From Vibrio metschnikovii CIP 69.14 (GTDB lineage: Bacteria > Pseudomonadota > Gammaproteobacteria > Enterobacterales > Vibrionaceae): DNA of 64,000 nucleotides. Below, piece by piece: positions 31,001 through 38,340 of the stretch. The DNA lies in NCBI RefSeq assembly GCF_000176155.1, contig NZ_ACZO01000004.1, forward strand, positions 62,001 to 126,000, given 5' to 3'. The notes under the pieces are model-generated. The model did not search any database, was not told where the DNA came from, and saw only the letters and a program-made list of their open reading frames with translations. Numbering within the stretch: position 1 is the stretch's first letter; every line of letters begins with the position of its first letter. Position numbers and translations under genes: made by a program.

Positions 31001-31511
31001 CAGTTTTAAAACAATGTACATTTTTAATGTCGGTGGAAATCTTAACGCCAATCGTATCCACCAACTAGAAACCGCCGTCGACGCGTTATCAAGCTATGCT
31101 TTTGCTGGTGATAAAGACAAACTTCAGCAGTTAAAAGAGCTAGGAGGTGAATTTACTCGCATCGCAGAAAAAGTGGCCGGAGAAACCCCATCAAAACAGG
31201 CGTTAATGCGCGCCGTGTTGGTTGATGCGATGACGAGCGCTCTCGACTACTGGGAAAAAGTCACAGGACAAAGTAAGTTTACGTTTGCTGAACAAAGCGG
31301 ATTATGGCGCGTCTATTTAGACCGTAGTACTTTGCAAACTCGAACATTGGATAAGTACTTACGTATTGAAACGCTACCCAAAACGCCTCGCTGGCGCACG
31401 GTGCTGAACTCACTTGACTACATATTGGAACACTGTCAGGAGCAAGGCCCAGAGCGAACCTACATCGAAGTACAACGAGATAAATTACAGCAATTGTTAA
31501 CGAGCGATTAA
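28083..31511 (+). CDS. chiS: chitin-responsive hybrid sensor kinase ChiS
   Basis: A 1,142-residue orphan membrane sensor that controls chitin utilisation in Vibrio. Order: TM1 (about 30-50), periplasmic sensing domain, TM2 (about 372-392), HAMP, HisKA with H482 (SHELRTPLHG), HATPase (N box near NLIGNAIKY, GAGLGLTISRQ), receiver with D785 (LLLLDVMMPG), and a C-terminal DNA-binding region. In V. cholerae, ChiS directly activates the chb operon and is held inactive by the periplasmic binding protein. This protein is 13 residues longer than the 1,129-residue V. cholerae one: the codon at the expected ATG is AAA here, so translation must begin at an upstream TTG/GTG (28083, 28086 or 28092; AAGG at 28077-28080 favours 28086). 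Confidence 0.95.
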   Translation: MLTVSTITNNPLFKFKFHRQHKFKRLQNTLMLAFLAVSLTPLTVTALFFLHSHSKDLQEQSTSHLISVRDTKQQQIIDYLSAKESEVMGFVRSELAYASGGRFYGLVNAFQRLGENIEQARLHAQQRYIPGSGDQIRTSILPKSSSYAGSERYRLLHKRYHASYLELLKRSDFDDILIVDLQGNVVYSIFKHAYYGTNLLSDNPQNSPLGRTFQQLEQQVTEQRKVNEDYTPVIVSDFAEYNGRQYAWMGAPIIQQGYLHSYAMFRLPNNGITKLIADHNQDSAKRTLLVGQDHRSRTLAYQQADVDTSSDVIQLALNGSRSVTTYENTLGEKQIAAYAPIHLQNLNWALVVELPEKEAFARVRQLEKLFIFAMLTAIILVVIASHYLSNFITLPLLKLTWAAERVSAGDLDQPIIHTQRRDEIGRLAVSFERMQRSIREKIQLIKSQNIELEDNIQLIRKQNDELQLANKLKDEFLATTSHELRTPLHGMIGIAEALTSGANGPISAAHRYQLDIIISSGQRLANLVDDLLDYHKMRYGHLDIETQAVNLSNATRMVLELSHHLLGKKTLRIINQIADQPLWVSADAQRLEQVLYNLIGNAIKYTSEGKIVISATPMEHQVRIQVVDTGQGIPAEQLEHIFEPLIQAGYDSSRYRQGAGLGLTISRQLIELMQGSLYVSSQPMVGTTFSFTLPLATSQQIAQAQRSQIAHFQAPELSSIDDLEQLQQPENPQGPLLLIADDEPVNLRVLDSFLRLEGYRVRTALDGHEVIEAIAKEKPELLLLDVMMPGMSGYQVCEQLREQYDHAQLPIIMLTALTQSDDRIRGFAAGANDYLSKPFNKQELAARIKAHLSASKAEQRRIENAQLQKELKQRAMVEASLLETQGRLLEQLDSAPEAILCLREDNKIRFANEAACKLFKRSQDQLKRSNAEELIAPKYLLVEQEHYCGNIDIYIDDVRQHLSADVLRLPEGSSFKTMYIFNVGGNLNANRIHQLETAVDALSSYAFAGDKDKLQQLKELGGEFTRIAEKVAGETPSKQALMRAVLVDAMTSALDYWEKVTGQSKFTFAEQSGLWRVYLDRSTLQTRTLDKYLRIETLPKTPRWRTVLNSLDYILEHCQEQGPERTYIEVQRDKLQQLLTSD

Positions 31512-31560
31512 GCGCCGCTGTACTGGCTAACCTTTCCTGCATAACAATCACGACCCTTTA

Positions 31561-31592
31561 TCAAACAAGCCTATTTAAATAGGCTTGTTTGA
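31561..31592. terminator. 32-base perfect palindrome after chiS
   Basis: TCAAACAAGCCTATTT (31561-31576) is exactly complementary to the following 16 bases (31577-31592). It lies 50 bases past the chiS stop and probably forms the 3'-end hairpin, although no U-run follows on the plus strand. A protein-binding dyad is the alternative. Confidence 0.6.
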
Positions 31593-31928
31593 ATGCTCAA
31601 CCACTCATTTGTATCTACAGTATGATGACCGCCATCCCCCAACTGATGGCCACCAACTCAATCATCATCAAGCTAACGTTCGTTGATTTTCTTATCAAAA
31701 CAACCCTCTGATTTATCTCTCTATACCTATAATTTTGCCGTTAAATCGGCAACCAATTCAGCATTGCACCTTGTTTAACTGGCTAATAAGTCAAGTTTGC
31801 GAAGATAATCACAACAATTTGCCAGATTTAATTTATGAAGTGAAATTTCTATTTTTAACACCAGTGAGCAAGGTCTCAGTAAACCAATAAAAAAGATTAC
31901 CCATTATAAATAAAGGGATAAAAAGATA

Positions 31929-31940
31929 GTGACCACTCAC
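31929..31940. promoter_or_regulatory. candidate SlmA operator upstream of the chb operon
   Basis: GTGACCACTCAC matches ten of twelve bases of the E. coli SlmA site GTGAGTACTCAC, including both GTGA/TCAC half-sites with correct spacing. SlmA, a nucleoid occlusion TetR-family protein, is reported to activate the chb promoter of V. cholerae together with ChiS. The position, 320 bases before the first operon gene, suits such a role. Confidence 0.6.
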
Positions 31941-32031
31941 AAATGGGCAGCGTGATTGACTCATTTGCGAAGTGCATCACTGTTTACTATTTCAACACTT
32001 ATGAGGCAATTAGATTCATTTTAACAAAACT

Positions 32032-32061
32032 AACGTCAAGCAAGAGTATTTTGACGTTTTT
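32032..32061 (+). terminator. leader hairpin with U-run upstream of cbp
   Basis: AACGTCAA (32032-32039) pairs with TTGACGTT (32051-32058) and is followed by TTT. It would be an intrinsic terminator or attenuator about 200 bases before the cbp start, if transcription begins upstream of it; alternatively it is an operator dyad. Confidence 0.4.
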
Positions 32062-32258
32062 AACGGGAATTAGAATTGATAATTTTCCTTGTAAGGTGTT
32101 TCCTTACCTCTGTCAACGACCTACAGGCCACTCATGCCATTGAGCTTTGACTTAATGAACATCATGAGGTGGGTCATTGCCGAGTGTTAATCCAATGATG
32201 ACATTCAAACCCTATTCATATCCGTATGTGAAATGAAAGCAAATAGTAAGGAACAGCT

Positions 32259-33929
32259 ATGCTTGCCAATATAAAAAAAACTGCCCTAGCCGCTGCCGTA
32301 ATTACTGCAGCTGCAACCGTGTCAACTCCAGCGTTTGCACGCAGTGAGTTGACCATCGTACCCGATTTTTACCCAACCATGGTGCGTAACTTTAACCCTT
32401 ATCTTGCCACGAACTTAAGAACGACCACTGACTTCATTTATGAACCATTAGTCATTTTTAATGAAATGCACGGTAATACTCCCGTTATGCGTTTAGCCGA
32501 AAATTTCTCCATGTCCGACGATTTAATGAGTGTCACTTTCGATATTCGTAAAGGCGTCAAATGGTCAGATGGTAAAGGCTTTAGCGCGAACGACGTCATC
32601 TTCTCATTCAATCTAGTGAAAGAAAAACCTGAACTAGATCAACGCGGTATCAATAAGTGGGTCACCAGCGTTGAGAAAATTAATGACTACAAAGTGCGTT
32701 TTCGTTTAAGTGAAGCTAACTCCAACGTTCCTTATGAAATTGCTCAGGTACCGATTGTTGCTCAACATATCTGGAAAGATGTTAAAGAACCAACGACATT
32801 CACTAACCAAAATCCGGTTGGCACAGGCCCATTTACCGAAATTGATACCTTTACTCCACAACTTTACATCCAGTGCCGCAACCCGAATTACTGGGACGCA
32901 GCAAGCCTAAAAGTCGATTGTTTACGCGTGCCACAAATTGCCAATAACGACCAATTATTGGGACAAATTATTAACTCTGAGCTTGACTGGACATCGTCAT
33001 TTGTTCCCGATATCGATCGTACTTACGCGGCGGCCAATCCAAATCACCACTACTGGTATCCAGCGGCAGGAACACAAGCGTTTATGATTAACTTCAAAAA
33101 CGCCGATCCTGCGAAAAAAGAAGCACTGACTAACGTTGATTTCCGTCGCGCCTTCTCAATGGCACTGGATCGTCAAACCATCATTGATATCGCCTTCTAT
33201 GGCGGTGGTACGGTCAACGATTTCGCTTCTGGTCTCGGCTACGCGTTTGAAGCATGGTCAGATAAAGCGGTACACGATAAGTATAAAGGCTTCAATACCT
33301 ACAATGTCGAAGGTGCCAAAGCGCTACTCGCCAAAGCTGGCTTTAAAGATATTAACGGTAATGGTTTTGTCGAAACACCATCAGGTAAAACCTTTGAGTT
33401 GTTAATTCAATCGCCTAATGGCTGGACTGATTTTAATAACACCGTTCAGCTAGCCGTTGAACAGTTACAAGAAGTGGGCATTAGAGCTCGAGCACGTACG
33501 CCTGAGTTTGCAGTTTATAACCAAGCCATGCTCGAAGGTAACTACGATGTCGCTTATACCAACTACTTCCATGGTGCCGATCCTTATACTTATTGGAATA
33601 GTGGTTATAACTCAGCGCTACAGTCTGGTGATGGAATGCCGCGTTTCGCCATGCATTTCTTCAAAAATGAAGAGCTTGACCGTCTTCTAAACAGCTTCTA
33701 CAAAACCGCAGACCGTAATGAACAGCTAGCCATTGCTCACAAGATCCAAAAGATCATCGCTGAAAATCAAGTCACCGCTCCTGTTTTGTCTGGGGCTTGG
33801 ATGTACCAATATAACACCACGCGCTTTACTGGCTGGTGGAACGAAGAAAATCCAAAAGGCCGTCCAAGTATTTGGGCTGGTATCCCAGAGCGTTTACTGC
33901 ATGTACTGGATTTAAAACCCGTTAAGTAA
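32259..33929 (+). CDS. cbp: periplasmic chitooligosaccharide-binding protein (CBP)
   Basis: A 556-residue ABC substrate-binding protein of the peptide/nickel (SBP_bac_5) family. Signal peptide MLANIKKTALAAAVITAA...AFA; family segments include MRLAENFSMSDDLMSVTFDIR, VKWSDGKGFSANDVIFSFNL and FRRAFSMALDRQTI. In V. cholerae the orthologue binds (GlcNAc)n in the periplasm, feeds the ABC importer and represses ChiS when unliganded. It is the first gene of the chb operon and is followed by a strong attenuator, consistent with the higher dose needed for a binding protein. Confidence 0.95.
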   Translation: MLANIKKTALAAAVITAAATVSTPAFARSELTIVPDFYPTMVRNFNPYLATNLRTTTDFIYEPLVIFNEMHGNTPVMRLAENFSMSDDLMSVTFDIRKGVKWSDGKGFSANDVIFSFNLVKEKPELDQRGINKWVTSVEKINDYKVRFRLSEANSNVPYEIAQVPIVAQHIWKDVKEPTTFTNQNPVGTGPFTEIDTFTPQLYIQCRNPNYWDAASLKVDCLRVPQIANNDQLLGQIINSELDWTSSFVPDIDRTYAAANPNHHYWYPAAGTQAFMINFKNADPAKKEALTNVDFRRAFSMALDRQTIIDIAFYGGGTVNDFASGLGYAFEAWSDKAVHDKYKGFNTYNVEGAKALLAKAGFKDINGNGFVETPSGKTFELLIQSPNGWTDFNNTVQLAVEQLQEVGIRARARTPEFAVYNQAMLEGNYDVAYTNYFHGADPYTYWNSGYNSALQSGDGMPRFAMHFFKNEELDRLLNSFYKTADRNEQLAIAHKIQKIIAENQVTAPVLSGAWMYQYNTTRFTGWWNEENPKGRPSIWAGIPERLLHVLDLKPVK

Positions 33930-33941
33930 ACGTTGATTGCT

Positions 33942-33966
33942 GCGGCGCATTCGTTGCGCCGCTTTT
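33942..33966 (+). terminator. cbp attenuator
   Basis: GCGGCGCA-TTCGT-TGCGCCGC-TTTT lies 12 bases after the cbp stop. It is followed by two more stems, AAATCCCCT/AGGGGATTT (33969-34019) and TCGCTC/GAGCGA (34021-34044). Partial termination plus 3'-end protection would raise cbp mRNA over the permease genes. Confidence 0.85.
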
Positions 33967-34149
33967 AAAAATCCCCTCTCTTATTAATGATAAGTATGGC
34001 GCGTGTCGTCAGGGGATTTCTCGCTCTCAACTTTCTGTGAGCGACCTGAATGATATAACCAAACGGCTTGGAGTTGCAGCTAGCCAACATTACCGCAACT
34101 TCAAATAGCACGGGGTTATCAGGATGACTGGGTGAGTAAGGGGTAAGTT

Positions 34150-35136
34150 ATGGGATATTTTTTAAGACGTTTGTCATTTTATTTTGCGGCGTTGCTGGTT
34201 GCAGCAACCCTCAATTTTATTATACCGCGAGCCATGCCCGGAGATCCGGTGACCATGATGTTCGCACACGCAACCGCACAAGTGACACCAGAACGAATTG
34301 AAGCCATGAGACAACTGCTTGGCTTTGTTGATGGGCCGATTTGGGTTCAATATTTTACTTATATGAAAAGCATCCTCAGTTGGGAACTTGGGACATCGAT
34401 CAAATTCTATCCATTAAGTGTTAATGAGCTTTTAGCGGGTGCTTTTGGTTGGTCACTATTCCTTGCAGGCACAGCGGTGATTATTTCATTTTCGATTGGC
34501 TCTATTCTCGGCATCTTTGCTGCTTGGAAACGAGGCAGTTACTACGACTCTTTTGTGACCCCTGGGATGCTGGTAATTCAAGCGGTTCCCCAAGTGGTTA
34601 TTGCCATGCTCGCCATGTACACCTTTGCTATCGGCTTAAGATGGTTCCCAACTGGTTACGCTTACACACCAGGTACTATTCCAGACTGGACAAGCTGGGC
34701 CTTTATTAAAAACGTAGGATTTCACGCTGTACTGCCTTTGCTTTGCGCCTCAATCGTGCAAATAGGTGGCTTCTTAGTCAACATGCGCAACAACATGATT
34801 AACTTATTGGCTGAAGATTACATCACGATGGCGAAAGGCAAAGGACTCAGTGAAAACCGAGTGGTTTTTAACTACGCCGCTCGTAATGCTCTATTACCCA
34901 GCGTCACCGCTCTTTCAATGTCACTCGGCATGGCGATAGGTGGTCAATTAATTATTGAAATTATCTTTAACTACCCCGGCCTTGGTACGGTTTTGTTCAA
35001 CGCGATCACCGCGCGAGATTACCAAGTTTTGCAAGGCCAATTGATCATCATGACGCTCTTTATGCTGTTCTTTAACTTACTCGCCGACATGCTTTATGTT
35101 GTGCTCGACCCGCGTTTACGCCGGGGAGGTAAATAA
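34150..35136 (+). CDS. chitooligosaccharide ABC transporter permease (DppB-like)
   Basis: A 328-residue inner-membrane permease of the oligopeptide/nickel importer class with about six membrane helices (first at FYFAALLVAATLNFIIPRA). The BPD_transp EAA-like loop is visible as DYITMAKGKGLSENRVVFNYAARN. Early motif PRAMPGDPVTMM is typical of the DppB subfamily. It pairs with the next gene, two bases downstream, to form the pore for (GlcNAc)n delivered by CBP. It is preceded by a 220-base structured spacer. Confidence 0.94.
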   Translation: MGYFLRRLSFYFAALLVAATLNFIIPRAMPGDPVTMMFAHATAQVTPERIEAMRQLLGFVDGPIWVQYFTYMKSILSWELGTSIKFYPLSVNELLAGAFGWSLFLAGTAVIISFSIGSILGIFAAWKRGSYYDSFVTPGMLVIQAVPQVVIAMLAMYTFAIGLRWFPTGYAYTPGTIPDWTSWAFIKNVGFHAVLPLLCASIVQIGGFLVNMRNNMINLLAEDYITMAKGKGLSENRVVFNYAARNALLPSVTALSMSLGMAIGGQLIIEIIFNYPGLGTVLFNAITARDYQVLQGQLIIMTLFMLFFNLLADMLYVVLDPRLRRGGK

Positions 35137-35138
35137 TT

Positions 35139-36164
35139 ATGCAAGCACTCGTGAAACTTCTTCGTGGTAATAGAATGGCAATGCTCGGAGTGATCATTCT
35201 TAGCCTGTTCTTACTTATGGCCATTTTTGCGCCGTTAATTACTCAACATGCACCCGATAAACGGACGGGAAATCCACATGAATACCCAAGCTTTATCGTC
35301 AAAGCTGCAAAAGCCAATCCAGACGGTTGGATAGCGACTAATCTGGGTAACGATCGTCGAACTTTGGCGATGTCCAAAAAAGAGAACCATGTGCTCGGCA
35401 CTACCCGTATGGGACGAGATGTGTGGGCGCAAGTGGCCTATGGAGCAAGAGTATCACTGGCGGTCGGTTTTGGCGCTGGGATCACCGTATGCTTTTTAGC
35501 CACGATTATTGGCGTCTCAGCGGGTTACTTTGGTGGAAAAATCGATGATTTTCTTACCGCTGCGATGAACATCATGTTGGTGATTCCCCAATACCCCTTA
35601 CTGTTTGTGGTCGCCGCCTTCATTGGTCAAGCTGGACCACTGACCATCGCGCTGATAATCGGTTGTACCTCCTGGGCTTGGGGCGCTCGAGTCGTGCGAG
35701 CACAAACCATGGCACTGCGTGAAAAAGAGTTTGTCAAAGCCGCAGAAGTGCTTGGTGAGTCTTCTTGGCGGATCATTTTTGTCGAAATTCTTCCTAACCT
35801 GATTTCGATTGTTGGGGCAAGTTTTATCGGCTCGGTGATGTACGCGATCATGATGGAAGCCACCATCTCCTTCCTCGGTTTAGGCGATCCAAACACCATC
35901 AGCTGGGGCATCATGCTCTATAACGTACAAACCTCCTCCTCGATGTTAATTGGCGCTTGGTGGGAACTGTTAGCTCCTTGCCTTTCTTTAACCTTATTGG
36001 TGACTGGCTTAGCGTTACTTAACTTCGCGGTTGATGAGATAGCAAACCCACAATTGCGTTCTCATAAAGGCATGAAACGTTGGAAGAAGCTTGCTAAGCA
36101 AGAACAGAAAGAGCGTAAACCAGCCATGCAACCTCAACAAGCCATTTGGAGCGGAGACAAATAA
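35139..36164 (+). CDS. chitooligosaccharide ABC transporter permease (DppC-like)
   Basis: A 341-residue second permease subunit. An N-terminal helix (MAMLGVIILSLFLLMAIFAPL) precedes a periplasmic insert containing GTTRMGRDVWAQVAYGARVSL, the DppC signature, and five further helices with the loop EFVKAAEVLGESSWRIIFVEILPN. It starts two bases after the upstream permease and stops two bases before the first ATPase, so all are translationally linked. Confidence 0.94.
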   Translation: MQALVKLLRGNRMAMLGVIILSLFLLMAIFAPLITQHAPDKRTGNPHEYPSFIVKAAKANPDGWIATNLGNDRRTLAMSKKENHVLGTTRMGRDVWAQVAYGARVSLAVGFGAGITVCFLATIIGVSAGYFGGKIDDFLTAAMNIMLVIPQYPLLFVVAAFIGQAGPLTIALIIGCTSWAWGARVVRAQTMALREKEFVKAAEVLGESSWRIIFVEILPNLISIVGASFIGSVMYAIMMEATISFLGLGDPNTISWGIMLYNVQTSSSMLIGAWWELLAPCLSLTLLVTGLALLNFAVDEIANPQLRSHKGMKRWKKLAKQEQKERKPAMQPQQAIWSGDK

Positions 36165-36166
36165 TC

Positions 36167-37150
36167 ATGACCCAACCTATTATCTCAATCCGCAACCTCT
36201 GTGTTGATTATATTACTGATGCGGGCGATGTTCGCGCTTGTAATAATGTCAGCTTTGATATTGCGCCAAAAGAAATCTTTGGCCTCGCTGGCGAATCTGG
36301 TTGTGGTAAATCGACCGTCGCTTTCTCGTTAATGCGTTTACATAAGCCGCCCGCATTTATTACTGGGGGAGAAGTGATCTTCAACGGCGAAAATATTTTG
36401 CAATACAGTGAAGAACGTATGCAGTCCTTTCGCTGGAGCCAAATGTCGATGGTCTTCCAAAGTGCCATGAATGCACTTAACCCTGTATTGACCATGGAAG
36501 AGCAGTTTTGTGACGTGATCATGCGTCACACCAATATGAGCCGCTCACAGGCCAAACGGCGTGCTGAAGGCTTATTAGAGATTGTCGACATTCATCCTAG
36601 CCGTCTCAATGACTATCCACATCAATTTTCCGGAGGGATGCGTCAACGACTAGTGATTGCGATTGCTTTAGCCCTTAATCCAAAAATGATCATTATGGAT
36701 GAGCCCACTACTGCATTGGATGTGGTCGTCCAACGTGAGATCTTGCAAAAGATCTATGCGTTAAAAGAGGAATTTGGCTTTGCCATTTTGTTCATCACTC
36801 ACGATTTGTCTTTGATGGTCGAATTCTCAGACCGGATTGGGATTATGTACTCTGGTGAACTGATTGAGGTGGCTCCTTCTAAACAAATTTTAGAGACCCC
36901 TTATCACCCTTATACCAAAGGGCTAGGCAGCTCGTTCCCACCCTTAACCGGACCGAAAAATAAACTCACAGGAATCCCTGGCAATCCACTGAACTTATTG
37001 GAAATTCCCCATGGTTGCCGTTTTCAAGCTCGCTGCGATCGCGTTCATGAAGCCTGCAGCAAAGTGCCCACTGAGTTGCGTCTAATTGAACAAGGACGCT
37101 TCTCGAATTGCCATCTCTATGGTGAGCCGATTGCTCAGCGAAAAGCATGA
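36167..37150 (+). CDS. chitooligosaccharide ABC transporter ATPase (DppD-like)
   Basis: A 327-residue ATPase: Walker A GESGCGKST, signature FSGGMRQRLVIAIAL, Walker B MIIMDEPTTALD and the H-loop ITHD are complete. The C-terminal oligopeptide-transporter extension (GCRFQARCDRVHEAC with four Cys) resembles the Cys-containing domain found in DppD/DppF-type ATPases. The ATG at 36167 (MTQPIISIRNL) is chosen over an upstream overlapping extension. Confidence 0.94.
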   Translation: MTQPIISIRNLCVDYITDAGDVRACNNVSFDIAPKEIFGLAGESGCGKSTVAFSLMRLHKPPAFITGGEVIFNGENILQYSEERMQSFRWSQMSMVFQSAMNALNPVLTMEEQFCDVIMRHTNMSRSQAKRRAEGLLEIVDIHPSRLNDYPHQFSGGMRQRLVIAIALALNPKMIIMDEPTTALDVVVQREILQKIYALKEEFGFAILFITHDLSLMVEFSDRIGIMYSGELIEVAPSKQILETPYHPYTKGLGSSFPPLTGPKNKLTGIPGNPLNLLEIPHGCRFQARCDRVHEACSKVPTELRLIEQGRFSNCHLYGEPIAQRKA

Positions 37151-37190
37151 GTATTGAGGTAGGCAAACAACTGAATTTCTGGAGATAACA

Positions 37191-38186
37191 ATGAGTAATG
37201 TATTAGGCCAACTGTTGGTGGAAGGTAAGAATCTCGTCAAGGATTTTCCACTCAATAGCAATAGTCTTAAACAACCGATGATGCGCGCTATCAATGACGT
37301 ATCATTTAAAATGTACAAAAGTCGTGGCTTATCAGTCGTGGGAGAATCTGGTTCAGGGAAATCAACCACGGCCAAAATGATCGCCAAGATGTATGCCCCT
37401 AGTTCAGGAACGATTGAATACAAAGGCAGAGATATTCTTAACATTAAATCACGTTCAGATTTAATGCACTACCGTGAGGGTGTGCAGATGGTATGGCAAG
37501 ATCCCTTTGGATCGCTCAATCCAACCCATACTATTTTTCATCACATCGCTCGTCCGCTACTGATCCATAAAAAAGTCACACCGGGGAATAAAAAAGAGCT
37601 GCAAGAGCGAGTGTATGATTTGCTTGAGCAGGTTGGTTTGATTCCGCCGAAAGAGACCGCTGAAAAATACCCTCATCAGCTCTCTGGTGGACAGCGACAA
37701 CGCATCAACTTAGCTCGTAATATCGCCGTTGGCGCAGAAGTGGTACTCGCTGATGAACCAACCTCGATGCTCGATGTGTCGATTCGTGCTGGGGTCTTGA
37801 ACTTAATGCAAGAGATGAAGTTTGAAAAACAGATGTCTCTACTCTATATCACCCATGATATCGCCACCGCCCGTTATATTGCCGAAGATCTCGCCGTGAT
37901 GTATGTCGGTCATATGGTCGAATGGGGAGACACCGATGAGATCATTCACGATCCACAGCATCCTTATACCCAGTTGCTCGTCTCTGCGGTTCCCGATCCT
38001 AAAAAGTCGATTCATGAAAAGCTCAAAGGCAATAAAGGTGAAATTCCACTCTGGACACCCGACTCCGTTGGCTGTCCCTTTGCTGGGCGATGCCTGCACG
38101 CCAGCGAGCGCTGCCGAGAAAAACTGCCCGAGGTCACCCAGCTATCAGAAAACCATTTTGTGCGCTGTTATTTATTTGAACATTAA
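37191..38186 (+). CDS. chitooligosaccharide ABC transporter ATPase (DppF-like)
   Basis: A 331-residue ATPase partner with Walker A GESGSGKST, signature LSGGQRQRINLARN, Walker B VVLADEPTSMLD and H-loop ITHD. A C-terminal Cys cluster (GCPFAGRCLHASERC) again follows. Together with the preceding ATPase it energises the importer. The spacer to GH9 contains a nine-base inverted repeat. Confidence 0.94.
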   Translation: MSNVLGQLLVEGKNLVKDFPLNSNSLKQPMMRAINDVSFKMYKSRGLSVVGESGSGKSTTAKMIAKMYAPSSGTIEYKGRDILNIKSRSDLMHYREGVQMVWQDPFGSLNPTHTIFHHIARPLLIHKKVTPGNKKELQERVYDLLEQVGLIPPKETAEKYPHQLSGGQRQRINLARNIAVGAEVVLADEPTSMLDVSIRAGVLNLMQEMKFEKQMSLLYITHDIATARYIAEDLAVMYVGHMVEWGDTDEIIHDPQHPYTQLLVSAVPDPKKSIHEKLKGNKGEIPLWTPDSVGCPFAGRCLHASERCREKLPEVTQLSENHFVRCYLFEH

Positions 38187-38192
38187 TACTGG

Positions 38193-38230
38193 CCTTATCG
38201 TTGGCTCGCGACTTTGGGGTCACGATAAGG
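38193..38230 (+). other. intercistronic inverted repeat before GH9
   Basis: CCTTATCGT (38193-38201) pairs with ACGATAAGG (38222-38230), with a 20-base loop, just after the second ATPase stop. It divides transporter from enzyme genes and may stabilise or process the mRNA. Confidence 0.5.
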
Positions 38231-38340
38231 AAATGTCGAATCGCTATCTGCAAACAACTTGGAGCGTCAAATAGCAAGGAGATAAATAACTATTGAATCA
38301 TCAACATAACAACGATTTTGCGTGATTAACGGAGAGAGGA

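Larger units (their letters stand above)
31512..32258 (+). promoter_or_regulatory. 747-base chb operon control region
   Basis: The spacer between chiS and the oligosaccharide-binding protein gene should contain the ChiS-dependent chb promoter. Visible elements are a 32-base palindrome (31561-31592), a SlmA-like site (31929-31940), a terminator-like leader hairpin (32032-32061) and a GTAAGG/CCTTAC hairpin at 32091-32107. A reading frame at 31943-32143 lacks a Shine-Dalgarno and protein-like character. I could not assign a ChiS site or -35/-10 boxes. Confidence 0.55.

Noticed and set aside
31943..32143. 66-codon frame in the chb control region
   Set aside because: It crosses two hairpins, has no Shine-Dalgarno and no protein-like pattern.
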